NCBI GenBank assembly: GCA_013399855.1
Contig: VXAY01006718.1
Coordinates: forward strand, 199,194 to 263,193
Length of the DNA: 64,000 nt
Direction of reading: 5' to 3'
Origin: Oxyruncus cristatus
Lineage: Eukaryota > Chordata > Aves > Passeriformes > Cotingidae
Below, piece after piece: positions 13,501-27,600 of this stretch. The first letter of the stretch is position 1. Each line of letters starts with the position of its first letter. Both the position numbers and the translations under genes were made by a program. The notes below the pieces were generated by a model that saw only the letters and a program-made list of their open reading frames with translations, ran no database searches and had not been told where the DNA came from.

Positions 13501-15741
13501 AACACTTTTTATTTGCTGGGCTTTGGAAACTTGACCAGAGAGAAAGTAACAGAGTCCTGTCGATTGATTGGTTTTGCAGTTTTGGAGTTCCATCTGGAAG
13601 GAGCACCGATTTAAGACACATAATGAGCAAGAAGTTGTCTTTGCTCTACTGGACTAATCTCCCAGAGTATTCCTTGCCCCTCTAAGGGTTTACTCCCCAA
13701 AACTGATGCCATCTCTTCCCACCAGGTCTTCTGTACACCCACATACAAAGGACTTTGAAACAATTACCACCCTTAACATCCTGGGACAATTTAAGGAGAA
13801 TAAGACTTGCAAATTGAAGTAGTGGTCATTTCTATCAGCTTTGATTTAGTTTAATGATTGCAAATAATAATTAGTAGTTGGTATTTGAACACATTGTCAT
13901 TGAAAGCTTCCCAGTGATTACAGCACATCCAGGTCATTTAGATGGACAGTTTCACCCATTCCAAGGCAAATGAGCAGGATTTGTGGCTGAAATCTACGGC
14001 CTTAAGCATGGCTTAAACTTTTGCGTGCCTTGAATAATCCCACTGGAAGTGATTCAGTGCAGTCTGTCACATTTACCTTGTGTGAATTACTGTTTCACCA
14101 TTTCACCTCTGAAGATTAAAATTCTGGCAGCGCATATCACAGATGAATAATTTCTACACCTAAAATTTTCTTTTTTATTCTTTACAACATCTATTTTTAA
14201 TATTTAATTAAAAATTAGGATAAATATGTAGTTGCTGCGGTGAGCCCTGGGGAGTCCAGGGTTACCACAGGAACACTAAGTGCAAAATGAGCCTGTGTAG
14301 TTACCAGCCATTACTAGAAAGTTCAAAGCCCTTAATATACTGTTTGAATCAAAGCCTATTATTTTCTCTACTATTCTGTCATTTCTTTGAAGTTTGATTT
14401 TTCCTAAGGTTTATGAATAAAAAATTTATATTGTCCAAGTACGTTCTTAGAAAACTTCATGCAAGATCAGGTTGCTGAAGATTGTTTTGAAATACTAATC
14501 ACTGTTTAAAAATTTCCTTTATAAATAAATGAAAAATAAATCTCAAAGGTAAATTTGTGGTTTTGTTTTTGGGTTTTTTTTCTGCTTTCATGTTAACATA
14601 AAAATAATGATTTCCTTTTAAATTAAATGCTCTCTCTTTTGATTTCATTTTTATTTTTCTACAAGGCAAAATTGAAAGGTTATGCTTTTGGGTAGGTGCA
14701 ATAAAAGTTCATTTTTAAATAATGTGGGTGGCGGTGTGTGTGTGTGAAAGGGTGGAGCTCCTGGAAACAGCAAGGCAGTTAACACAAAACCAGTTGGAGT
14801 TTGTAATTTTTGGGTCTTAACATTATCTTGCCCTTTGCCCAACTCTGTGAAATAAGCATAGTTTCTCAGAAGCATAGATTAAATTTCAATAACTTTAGAA
14901 CAGTTTACAGAACACGTTAATTATTTTTTCCCAATTATATCAATATAAATCACAATTTTCCTTGACTTCGTTACTTCTCACATGAATTTTGCAGTCTCTC
15001 TGCTGCTGGTGTGTTTTTTATGCAGGGGTGTGACGGAATCTGGTGTGATTCTGTAGTGATTGAAAGCCCTTAGCTACATTCTGATCATAACAGCATAAGT
15101 ACGGTGAGTAAAGCTGGCAAATTGCACCTCTTCCAATGATACAATTCAGAAAGTGCTGATGTTTCTCTACCTGCACGTTGTTTCATATCTCCGTGGTTTG
15201 GTTCCCCTTTTATGAAACAGAGATGAAGGTATTCCCTTGCAACAGAAAAATGTTATGAGCCCACATTTATTCATAAACATGATGAGTTACATAAAGGTGT
15301 TCATGAACATATTGATGAGAAAGTAGCATTATAAATGGCTTCAGGATAATGGGCCTGCTATCTAATGGATGAAACCATTTTCAAAGCAGTTGCTAGGATT
15401 ATGTTTTTCATCTTTTTGATACACATATTATACCAGGAAAATGCATCTGTCTGGGTCTTGTGAAGATCACTTATAATTCTCTTCTCCATAAGCCCATGGA
15501 AATTTTACCTGGGTCACTGTTGTCAAATATCAGTTCATATTCTACATTTGGCTCGAGATAATTTACAGACCTGCAGGTACATTTTGTGCAGACTAGTGGC
15601 ACCATTATCTACTCATTCCTGTGTGTGTTTTCTGAAGGAAATGAAGGCTCCTAGGATGCTTGAGAAATTGAGGCTTCTACAGCAGAAAAAAATAAAAACT
15701 GTAAAAGGTTGGAGATGTCTAAATGCAGCTTCTTTGTGCTA

Positions 15742-15781
15742 GGTAAGTTCATGGTCAAGGTAAGTTCATGGTCAAGGTAAG
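15742..15781 (+). repeat. 17-bp tandem repeat, 2.35 copies, starting GGTAAGTTC
   Basis: The unit GGTAAGTTCATGGTCAA occurs exactly twice (15742-15758, 15759-15775) and is followed by GGTAAG. Each unit carries a splice-donor-like AG/GTAAG. Confidence 0.92.
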
Positions 15782-17096
15782 CAAAAGAAAACAACAAAAA
15801 AATCAGATATTAAGGTTAAAATTGACAGGTAAAATTGTAATTGGAAATTATGTTTATATTTAAAATATATCCTTATGACTCTTCCTGTTATCAAACTTCT
15901 TTAGAGAACTGGGAAAATTTTCCATTTAGGGAAATTTTAGGGAAATTCTCTATGTGCATACTTAGGAATCTCATGGGTTTTTTTCAGGTTTGGCTTATAC
16001 TGCAAATGTGTGTTGATGCTGCTCAGTCAGTGTGACTCTTTGATCCAAGAGGACCCTGTGATTACAAAAAACAACACATCCAGTGAAAAGAGCTGGTATA
16101 TTCAAATCTGTACAAGGCCCCCACTTTGTAAAACGGAACATGGGTGCTAGCATGTTTTCTTCTTGGAGTATGTCTGGTATATTCAGGTAAACCCCACGCG
16201 ACTCCTTATGATGTACCACACTGTCACAGGAAGTATGGCTTGATCTGTTTCTGGCGTTGTCCATTCAAACAAATATAAATTAAATCTTACTACCTGGTGT
16301 TTAGAAAAATCCATTTTCCAGTCAAGTTCAAAATGAGGATATAATGCCTTGTTTTTCAAGGGCTGCCCATTTCAAGGAGAGGTCAGGCGTGGGACTGACA
16401 CAAATAAAATGAGAGTTAATTTCTCATTACAGATGTCAAATGGACAAAAGCTTTAGGGCTCAATTATGTTCTGCAGAAGCAGATGAGAGTGGAGAACAGC
16501 AATCAGTTAAGTTTTTCTTCCTACCCAGTCATGTTTTATCATAGAAATGTCAATGGATTCCTCTTTTTAAAGTCCTTTGGGACTTCCAGCTCACTCGTGC
16601 TGTTTGGTATCTCAAAGTCTAGATAGAGGGACTCTTTTTTGAGTTGTTTTAACACAGCTTTTTTTCTGTGCTCTGTGTTACAGTTTCATCCCACAAATGT
16701 TTGCATTGGTGATCCGAAAAGTTTCAGACACTGCACCACACTCTGTGGCTCTGCACTATGAGTGACCCCTCCTGATATTGCTGCACACAGCCTTTGTCAC
16801 CCTGAGCAGTGCCTTCTCTCACAAATAAACAGGCAGCCCAAAAGAATGCAGAAGGTTATTATCCACATGTCCAGTACAAGTCACTGTTGCCTTCACCTCT
16901 TGTGTGTGAGGCTGATGGGGAAACGCTTAAACACATCTCTCCAGGGCTGTAGGATGCGACACACTGGCCACACACAAAAGGCTTATACACAGTCTGAAAG
17001 AAGACAGTGTGGAGGAGATCTCACTAATAGCCCATGTGAAAATGTTACATGGGAACTTTTTCCTCCATGTGCTCTGTGCAGTGTTACAGCACATCC

Positions 17097-17136
17097 ATGA
17101 TTGAGGCCTGCAGGCCATGACTGAGGTCTGCAGGTT
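17097..17136 (+). repeat. 20-bp imperfect tandem duplication
   Basis: ATGATTGAGGCCTGCAGGCC is followed directly by ATGACTGAGGTCTGCAGGTT. There are four mismatches in 20. Confidence 0.85.
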
Positions 17137-20100
17137 CTTCCCTCAGGGATTAATTATACACTGCTATAAGATGTAGGGGTAAGAAGGTTTGTCTGAATTC
17201 TCACAGTATAAACCTCAATGACAAATATAGTATCTCCATTGTTGTCTTGCAGTTTTATAACTCTTTCCCTGGCATATGAACTTGACCTTGTTTATACTTA
17301 TGTCTTGTTCCTGCTTTTTCTCATCCTGCCTGTTCTGATGCCTCCAGTCTATGCACCTCATCCCTGACCACAGGTGTTCAGAAAATGTGCATTAGCAGGT
17401 CTGACAATGACATATATCTCTTGGTGTTATGTTTAGAGAATAAATGTAGAGAAACCTGTTAAATGTTAACAGTATATTTAAAAGTACCTAAATTTCACTA
17501 ACACAGAGAATCTTTACATCAGTTAAGATCCCATGAAAAGATTCCTGAAGTCCTTAATGACCTATTCAACTTGGAACAATAATCAAGAATTCTGCTTATT
17601 AACACTGATAATAGTTGTCTATATTTCCACAACTGTGAAAAGAAAAACATTTTCTTTGGGACTGGTCATGCCACCACTATTTCTTTTGCTCCTCTTACCC
17701 ATTCTGATGGCATGTGAACAGAACTGATGGCTGTTCTGTGCCAGTCTTACCCATTTTCAGGACTTTTCAATGTTTGGGCAGGGTACCTGTAAATTTGTCT
17801 CTTTCTACATTAAAATTTTCCAACAATGTCCATAAAGACTTTGTGTCTCCAGATACTCCCACACTACTCCCATGCCCTCCCCAGCGCATGCAAAGACAAC
17901 ACCTCTGCCAAATGAGGAAAACTTCCCTCCAACTCGCTGCAAAACAGCCCTCACATTAACAGAGAAACCAGGAGCTCAGTCTCTCCCTCCTATCCCCACC
18001 TTACAACAATAATTATGTCTCAATACCATCAGGATATGACAAGGGTCTGAGCTCTCTGTAGTGCAGCTGCAGCCAGTTTGTACTACTTTGATTCACAGCA
18101 GAGGGTTGTCCTTATCTCTTTTTCATTCAAGGAGAGATTTCATGATTAGTGTTCTGCTGCTACATCTCCAGGCTGAGCCTGGTGTAAGTTTCCATTTGGC
18201 CTTTCTAACCTAGAACTTCTTCTATTTCTGCAGATGTTTCAGCTCTTCATCATTACCTGAGTCTTTCCTGTAAATAGGTTCTAGGTGACAACATCCTGAT
18301 GTATCACTTCCCAAGTCAGAAAGGTCCAGATACATAGCTTGCCAAAGTAAATATTAAATTTAAATCCCCTCCTCCTCTTCTTCCAGTCAGAGTAGCATCT
18401 GCATCCCTGTGAAACAGCAGAGTCAAAGCCAGCCACCTGCATTACTGCAAATACATTTGCCATCTGTTTCTTATTAAGAATGTCAAATTCATATCATCCA
18501 GATCTGTGTCTTTGCTGCCACAGAAGCTGTTCAGAAATGGCACTGAAAAAATAATGAATCCCAAGAAGGTAATCAGAAGAATGTGTTAGTTTTACTTCTC
18601 CTATAATTTTATAGTTTTTCATAGGTGTGCTACAATCAAGAGGAGAAAAATGGCAAGTGATGGCTTTCCCATCCTGAGACTTCCGCCCATAGTCCAAAGC
18701 AGTTACTATGAACACAGGTAGAACAGCAAAGGAGCAAAGGATTTACTAGGAAAACTATGTATGGTAAGATAAGTTGTGGTGGGTGATGCTATGCTTAACC
18801 ATTCTGTTATTTCCTGTAAGTGAGAAAAGTAGGTTTATATAATACTGCCATGAAGCCACAGCCTTAATGACACTGTCTTGGTATGAAACAGGTAAGTAAA
18901 TCATGATCCTACAGCCACACAGTATAGACATTCAGAAGTGTGAAGGAGAGAAGACCCTGATAAACCACCAAAGGACCAAAGCAGGGTCAGCTTGACCTTG
19001 ATGAGGAGTTCAGCTAATTTTCTTCTCCAAGTCAGAAGGTTGTAGTCCAAAGTCTTGTTGGAAGGCGGGAGGATGTCCATGACCCCTGATGAAGATCAAA
19101 GGAGAGGGGCTGTAGTTTGGTGAGCACAGCCAAGCAGTCACCTGCTAAAACTGAACTGGGGAAATGCTTTGGGGTCCAGGAAGGAGATAACTGTGCAGAG
19201 ACTTGCAGAAAGAGCAACATTCATTACCTTCCACTAAGATGGTTTAACAGGCTCAATGACTCAACTGCATGAATACGCCACAATTACTTTTCTCTGTCTT
19301 GCTCCTGCATTGATCAGGATCATGTTTAGTTTAACCTGCTCCTCTTCATTGGACATCAAAAAGTGGATGGAGGTGAAGCAGGTCCTCTCTCAGAGGAGAA
19401 ACTGGCACCAGGGGGTGGTGTAATTTGGATTGCAATACGAGGAAGCTTCTAGTTGTTCATTTGTGGTGTTCTTCACTAGCTGCCTCTTGAGTTCTGTGAG
19501 TTCTGAGTCATGTTTAACATGGCAATTAATGGGGATTAGAGTCTTCTAAGGAGGCAGATTATGTCAGAACATTATGTTGTGTCACCATCCTTATTATTAA
19601 ACTATCATGGGGATAGTACATTGTACATTACCTCTTTTATTAAAAACTGCTGTTTACGCGTTACTGAAAATCTACTGACAGGTGAGCTGACAACTTTTAT
19701 GAAGAGAGCATAAAATGAAAGTGAAGAAAATGGCCTCTGAAACCCAAAACACTACAGTCACAAATTTATTAATTGGTGATCTCAGTCCAGATTTTTCAAA
19801 CAGTTTAACCCTCTGTTTGGGCTTTTGCCATATCACCGTCAGCAGGGTTGTGCTTGGAAGGGAAGAAGGGTAGAGTGGATCCTTGCCTGTTAGGGATGTA
19901 AGGCTGCTGTGTCCCACTTCAAAACGAAGCTTTGAGACTTGTGGGAAATCCTGCAGGTCCTCTTCCATCAGCTTCCTGATGGAGAGTATATAAATTATAA
20001 TGATAGATTTGTTATGCAACTGATAGGTTTAGTAAAGCTGGCTTCCTTTCACACATTGCTTATACACACACATGCTCAATTTCATGCCGGCTTATTTGTT

Positions 20101-23100
20101 GATTCACAACTGGATTTACACACCATAGAACAGTTGAGTTGTTATTTTGGTGGGGACTTTTTTCAGAGATGTTTGTAGTCAGGAATCTGCTGGGGCTGAG
20201 AAGAATCTGTTTCTCCTTGCTGGGAATCCACCACAACTGTTAGGCATAGTGCCTCAACTAATGAAATGGACACCATTTTCTTTGTTTATTTGCTCCGTAT
20301 CCCTTCTGCACAAGCTGGTATTTTGTCTGCTGTGTTCTTCAGAAGAGATGCTCTTCTTGGCCTGTGTGAGAAACCTGCCACTCACACTGGTCCTGTTTGC
20401 TACCTTGCCTATACTTATGTCTGAGTGAGGCATGAGTTAAGTGCCCAGTGCCTCAGACTGGAGCATTTCTGAGCAGTCCAGTAGCAGAGCTGTGAATGTG
20501 TGGGGAAATATTTATGTTAAAATGACAGAGGTTTTGGAAACAGCTCCTTTAGACTCATGCAGCTGCTGTGTTTCGATCTCACATGTCTTAACCTGGTCTT
20601 TTTTGGTTCAGCATGTTGGGTCTCCAGAGCCTTTAGAAGGAAAAGATCACATTAAATAAGAAACAAGTCCAAGATGTGTTTTAACATTTGGTGTTCTGAA
20701 GAAAAACCTGTAGCACCTTGCTTAGTTAATTCATTCTTCCGGCTCAGCTGAGGGTATGGAAGTAGAGAAATGTTACATCAATATTGCACTGGGAGGCAAT
20801 ATTTTGCTCCTGAGAGCTGTTCTGTTCAGGTAAAGCAGAGTCGCCTGCAGATCCTTTGTACTGTGAAGTTGAGGAGCTTTATTTCCATTTTCTTGAAAAA
20901 AAAATATTGCTCTTGAGCAGAAATAGATTATAAGAGATCAATGTCATCATAATCATGAAAGTAATTTGTGCTGTTTATAACTTATGTGTAAAGAAGGATT
21001 ATTTGGTTGAATATAATAGTCTCTGACCTGAGATGACCACTTTCTTGAATAAACCATTTTAATGTGAACATGTGTTGGATGAATAAATGCTTTGCACAGA
21101 AGATGCCCAAAGCTAAGAGCTTCCAACTAAGCAGTTCCATGGGAAGTCTTCAAAAAAATCACCCTGTATCAGTTTTCATAAAGCATTGTTAAACTCCATG
21201 CTGTATATATGCTGGGTTTTCTTTTGAAGTTGCTTTGCCATCAAAAACCTGGGGGGCTTAGATTGCAAAACAACGATGGAAAAAGGGTGTTTCTCCCCCA
21301 CCTAAGCATGGGAATGAAACGTGGCTTTAAAGAGAACTGAAGAACTTGGCCAGGACAGATTTGCTATTTGTGTGATTATAATAGAGAGTATTGTTTTCTG
21401 CAAAACAATGAATGGAGTAAATCACAGTTCTGGGACATGCGATTTATGAATGAACCAAAGCCATACACAGGAAAAGTTTGTAATATTTTGGCCCTTTTGC
21501 ATGAGTTTTGATTGTGTTTGGCAAACAGGCTGTTTTTTCTGGCTGCAATTATGACCAAGCTACAGCACTGACCAGTTATGTGCCCTAAAACACAACCTGC
21601 CTTATTTTCCCTACAGGGAAAGAATCAGGTAATAATTCTCATTTTAAATGCTCTGAGACCTACTAATAAAAATCACTATCTAAATTTTAGGTATGTGTTG
21701 CTCTTTGGTATCTGGGATTATTTATTTTTTTTTTAAAGTATGTGGAATAGCTATTAACAAAATACTTTTTCATTGAAACAGACTGGGGAGCTAGCATGTT
21801 AAACGGCTTGGACATGAGTGGGGTGGAGTGTTCCTTAAACAGCCAGGGTGAGTGGTGTGCTCTGCTGTCCATCAGCCTTCTGTCTCCTGTGCAAGTATGT
21901 GAGCAGGGAGAGAACACCAGGGAGCAGATGTAGCCATAAACCACCTGAGCAAAAGTCTATGTATGTTATTTTGACTGGATGTCTCTCTGACTTGCTTCAC
22001 TGCACAGCCTCCCCAGCAGCTCTGCCAGGGAGGTGAGAAGACAAGAGAAGAGGGCAAGGCTTATGCAACTACTGGTTGCCTGCTCACTATTTGTTAAATT
22101 GCAGACCATGAATCACCCTGTGAACCTGTTTTGAGGAATTTTCTGGAAAAGGCTGGTCTTGTGGCTCTTCTGGCCCTCCAAGGTTTCCATTCAGTGAAGT
22201 GAAACCTTAAGGATCAAAGCAAAGCTCTCCTTGAAAATCCTGCAGTACCCAAGTGACTGGGCATGGAGCAAGCAGGGCCTGGGCTGTGCTGTGCATCATC
22301 CTCTTCAGTTCAGCTGCTTTGTTTTACACTGTGCATTATCTGGGATAAAAGGGTACTCCCACAGGTCAGCAGGTCCCCAAGGGCTGAAGAAAGCCCTTAT
22401 ATTTCTAACTCACTGGTCCTTGTTAATCTTACAGCTTTTGGGCTGTTGTGTTATTTGAGGAGGGTCAAATAAGGGTGCTGAGGGCTTTTGGTGCATTTCT
22501 GTATGCAAACCTATGCATGTGTAGCTCTAGTGGCCACTGAGGAGCCATTTTCAGAGCTCCTCTTTTGGTTGCAACTGATTCAGTTCATGGGACTATTCCA
22601 CAACCCACAGAGTCCCACTGCTCCTGCTCTGGACACAGCTGATCCTCATTTTTGAAGCTGCTCTCTGTGGGTAAAAAGGCTGCCCCTGGATTTTGCCTGT
22701 AGTGTAATGTTGCCTATTAATAACCTGCAAACAGTTTGAGGATTATATGGGCTGATTTCAGTTTGCTTTTCTTTTTCGATAGATTACCCCTACCTTTGCT
22801 TTAGAACATGACCTAAATCATGAAACATATTCTGACAATAGGATTTAACCTAGGTAAATCAAGTCAAACAGAGACTGCATTTTTTTCCAGTTGGTTTCTG
22901 CTCTAAACTTTCTAATTACATTAACCTTAAGCATCACATGAAGTCGCATTCACAGCACTTGGACATTAAATGGACCGTTACTCAGTGTGGGATTAGAGCA
23001 ACTCAAAGCCCTCATAGATTTTCAGCATTATGCAAAACCTCTCATTTTCCATTTGACTTAGAGCACCATGAAGATGATAGGCTGGGTATAATAATTATAC

Positions 23101-24130
23101 CAGCAATGTTTTTTCTTGTCCACGGGTAAGGTTGTGTCAGCATTTCTATTATAATCCCATAGTTTCAAAGGATTTTATTACTTGTCCATAAAAATTCGCT
23201 CTGGGATAGAATTTGGTATTAAACTCTCATCCTGGGATAAAGAGAAGAAAACTATTTAAACACTCAGTGACTACTTCCTGCTTTTAGAGATAGTATGTGC
23301 ATTTTAAAGCAGTTGGTCAGTGCCTGAAAATTCTCTACCAGTTTTGCAAATCAAAACCAGCTCTATTTTCTACAGCAAATGTTGGCAGGTTTCTATTAGT
23401 CTGCTTGGTGGATTTGTTCATTCTCCATCCTGAAGCAGAGTTGGGACAAAGGGTCACAGATACAAAGCACTCAAATCTCAGAGTAAACTTTGCCAGTGAC
23501 CTCTGACACCAGGGCTACTGCATCGAATCCTCTGACACAGAGGAGTGGTGAGACTGTGGAAAGGAATATATGCAGGGAGTGAGATGGGAATAAAAACAAG
23601 CCTCTGGGAAAGGTTCAGTGATTTTAAAACAGCTACACAGACCTCGAACACTGTGTTCACTAAAAAGAAAATGGTTACAGATGAGGATGAAGAGCTGAGG
23701 GAGTTTTTTTCCTTGAGAGAAGTGCCCTCGTGATGCTCACATTAGTAACATGTATCCTAAAAGGATGAATTGCCTAGGGTGAATTGTGTAGGGTAGGCTG
23801 AGGATATCATACTTATTCATTAGAAAAAAGATGGTGTTGGCAGAAGAGTGAGTTAAGAAATGTAAGTTGGGTATCTTGTGACAGCACTTTATAAACTGTC
23901 CCTGTACTGGGCTAACTCTCCAAATTGCTACCAGCAGCTATAGACAGCAGGTTGTCAACAGAGAATTACCCTGCAAATGTAAGGCATAAACCTAAAGAGC
24001 TGCGAGCTAGGTGTATCAGAGCCATCTCCTCTGGAGGCTCTCAGACAGAACATGTCTTTGGGTACTATGATTTGATTTTCCCTTCTTACTGCAGGCACTG
24101 TGCTATCTTTGCTCTAATTACAGAGTCAGA

Positions 24131-24612
24131 AAATCACAGAATAACAGCATTATAGATTGGCTGGGATTGGAAGGCACCTTTAAAGGTTATCTAGTCTAAC
24201 CCCCTTGCCATGGGCAGGGGTATCTTCCAGTAGAACAGGTTGCTCAAAGCCGTGTTCAACCTGACCTTGAACATTTGCAGTGATGGGGCATCCACCAGTG
24301 CTCTGGGTAATATGTTCCAGTGCCTCACCCCACTCACCATGAAAAAGAAAGTTCATCATCACGTACAGTCTGAATCTACCCTCTTTCAGTTTAAAACCAT
24401 TGCCCCTTGTCTCGTCACTACAAGTCCTGGTAGAAAGTCTCCCTCCATGTTTCTCACAAGTCTCCTTTAATTATTAAAAAGTGGCAACAAGGTCTCCCTG
24501 GACCCTTTTCTTCTCCAGGCCAAACAGCCCCAACTCTCTCAGCCTGTCTTCATAGGAGGTGTGCTCCAGTCCTCTGACCATATTTGTGGCCTTCTCTTAA
24601 CCCAAACTGAGT
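24131..24612 (-). mobile_element. CR1 LINE, 5'-truncated 3' end
   Basis: On the plus strand the block opens with a degenerate AATCACAGAATAACAGC tail, then GGAAGGCACCTTTAAAGG and the rest of the CR1 3' region in reverse orientation, including the 'gaacaggttgctcaaagcc' and 'ctccaggccaaacagcccc' blocks. It keeps roughly the last 480 bases of a CR1. Open frames here are shadows of the repeat. Confidence 0.93.
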
Positions 24613-27600
24613 CCACTTCATGCAAGAAGAGGGTGGATGCAGCTTTTAGCATGGGAAAAGACTTAGTTTAGGAAAGCTCACATAGTTTCAGGACTTAGGG
24701 CCCAGATCTATCTCTAATATAATTTCTGATGAGCAGTTGCTGCAGGTCACGTGTGGTTAATGTGCACATAGCTGAGCTAACACCAGCAGTGGTGTCAGGG
24801 AGAGGCTGCTTGTGGAACACTGGAAAGGTGAGAGGATGAGTTCAAAACAATAAAAGCCATCAGCCAAATCTCCTCAACCTCCTTTCTGTTTAAGACATTT
24901 CCTCTTAATCTTCTTTAACTTCACTCCCCAAATATATTTATACTGCTTCTCTGAAGTTTCATGATGAGAATGAATTCCCTTGATATGTGATATATTCTAC
25001 CACAGCTCTGGCACCTTTCACAGACCAGTTCAGGATGTTTTTATTTTTCAGACCTGTTTGTTAGAAGAAACTGTCTATGGATTTCAGTTTCAGCTGAAGC
25101 ACTGAGCTACTGTGCATGTAGATCACATTATCTTTGTAGAGCAATTGGACGTTGACTTTGTACCTAACACAGGTACCGTGGCTCTTTCCTGACCCCTGGC
25201 TCTGGCCCATCTTTCCACTCCCTCTCCACTGTTTCTGTCCTGTTTACACAGTGATCTCTGAGTGCTTTGGATTATCTTTCACACTGCTTGTGTATCCTGG
25301 GATCAGAATCTCTGAGGCAGTCTGTAGGCTTCTCTGTGGTGCAAAATAGCTCTTCTGTAGTTAACGCTATGCCAAACACAGAACAGGGTAGGTAAACTTG
25401 GTACTGAATGGTGGATTTATTTAACTTCTGACAACCTCAGGCACCTCAGAACTGGCCAATACATCAGTCTCCTCTTCAGTGAATGCGTCCAGAAGCCCAG
25501 CGAGGCATAGCTGCACAGACACGAAGTGACTGTGTAGCAGGGAGCTCACGGCCACTGTGTGTCACGCTGAAGGCAGCCTGCTGGATGATGCTGCACTGGT
25601 CTGCAGGGCCACCTCCCTGATTCGTCCCTACCATCTTAACACAAAGACATCTTCCTTTCACCTGGCCTGTGTCAATTGTTCAGGCTCAAAACCTGGCTGC
25701 AGTGGCTGCAGTTATGTTTATTTGCTCCTTAATTAGAGAGCTCCAGAGAGGAGATCATTGTTTAAGGGAGGGCCTTGGTCAGGAAGGACTACTGAGTAAA
25801 GAACTGTAATTTAGCTGCCTCAGTTTGGGCTAAACTGCTAAGGATTCTGTTAAGTTACTGAATGGCAGAGTCATTCTTCACAGCTGCCAGCCCTTATCCG
25901 TTCACAAGAAGAACCGTTAATAAGGCTAAAATGGAGCATCTGTCACTCTTGTGCTAACAGGCAGCATACTTCCCATAAATCCTATTTAAAAGAAGTTGGG
26001 TCCAGCTTATTTAGGGTTTGCTTCAGAGAATGGTAAAAATTTACTACATTAGACTTTTGTCACTGTTACAAGCTCTTCTAAAAAGTTCTCGTACAGATAA
26101 AGTGACATGCATTTTCTTGCTGCTGAGTGTTAGGATAAAGAAAAGGAATAGCACAATAAGGAAAGCTAGGAAGATAACCAAGTATCTACCACTTCTTAAT
26201 TGCACAGTTAATAAAAATAGGTTGGCATAACTCAAAATATTTTGCTGTTACACTCAAAAACAAAGTGAAAATCCAGACAGAAAAAAAAAATCAAGACATG
26301 CAGTGTGTCTTCAAGGAGCTATTTTATAAACATTTGAGTTACATCTAAGCTGTTTAGCTGAATACTGCACCCCTCTGAAACTGCATGTTGGTGGAAAATA
26401 GTCTGATGAGCGTCTAAGTATCCTCTCTAACCATAATGATTTTATAAAACCCAGCTTATTTTGTCAGGTTTTAGTTGATGACTTTCCCAGTCCTTCAGTA
26501 AGGTTTCTCTAGTCCTTGTTATAATGTCATGGCTCATTTCTCAGTCTCACAGGTATTTCAGGTTGTTTGTTTGGGGTTTTTTGTTTATTTCCTCCTTTTA
26601 AGTTCTAATGCAACCTTCAAGGTAAAGAATATATTTATATTTTTGTTTTGAAATTGCCAGAACCATTTTCATCTTTGAGTCTGCTCAAGCTTCTCACTAA
26701 GATTATTACTTGACATCCAGATTTGAATTTTCATGTTAGCACACTCCTTTTTTGCTGATTGACTGTAGGTTATATTTGTTTCCTGGATATGTTTTCTGTT
26801 TTGGGTGGTAATTTACAAAAATCCTAAGTAGATTACACTCTGCAAAAGTGGTGGGTTTTGTATTAAAACATGTTGCTAGTATTTAGAGAAATGAAGATGA
26901 CCTGGCCCAAAGTCCTGAATCTACCACTGTGGAAACTGAGTCTAAAATAATTCATCTAGACACTAGAGGTAAAATTGTAAAGCTCAGAGGAAAGTGGCTT
27001 AACTCTGGAAATTTATTTTCAGAATTCCTCTTGGCCTTGGGCTGGAATAGATGCAGCCCATAAGAAATAAGTTCTTTCTTTTTTATTATTTTCAGGAGAT
27101 GATTTTAGGGTGTTCCAGCTTGATAGGGACCTCTTCCAAGACATTCTTAAGTGACCACATAACCACACACGTGCAATGAGAAACTCAGAAGGAAGTCACT
27201 TCCTGGCACATCTTTCTTTTCCCAGCTCTTTATGGGTTTTCCTCACTCTGACTTACTTTATGAGAAGAGAAGAAGAAGGATCTTGACTATGTGAGAAGCA
27301 AAGAAAAGCTTATTCCATGAGTACAGTTTTAATTTTTAAAATATAGCAAACTCTGCCCCCCTCTGTTTTGCAGCTTTTCCAATCAGTTACACAATGAATG
27401 AGGGAGTGCAAAATGCTTCCCTTAGCCTAGTTGAAGCTCTAATTTCAGCCAAAATTGTATAAAATCCAAAGCTGTTTGACGATGGAGTTCAGGTAGAGCT
27501 TCAGTAGGCACAGACAGGTGATGTGGGAATTGAAGTGTGTTAACAGGCATTTTCCAAGAAATCTATCAATGTTTTTACTAAAGCTCAATATTAAGTTGTG

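Larger units (their letters stand above)
7211..24130. other. Gene-free region with minor repeats
   Basis: Apart from the small repeats listed separately, I see no gene, RNA gene or recognisable mobile element. Many short open frames of 60-130 codons occur on both strands, without family resemblance. An octamer-rich patch lies at about 10.84 kb. Confidence 0.65.

Noticed and set aside
26881..26945. Possible ancient MIR-type SINE
   Set aside because: Only a vague resemblance to the 'ggaaactgag' block, with no supporting flanking sequence.
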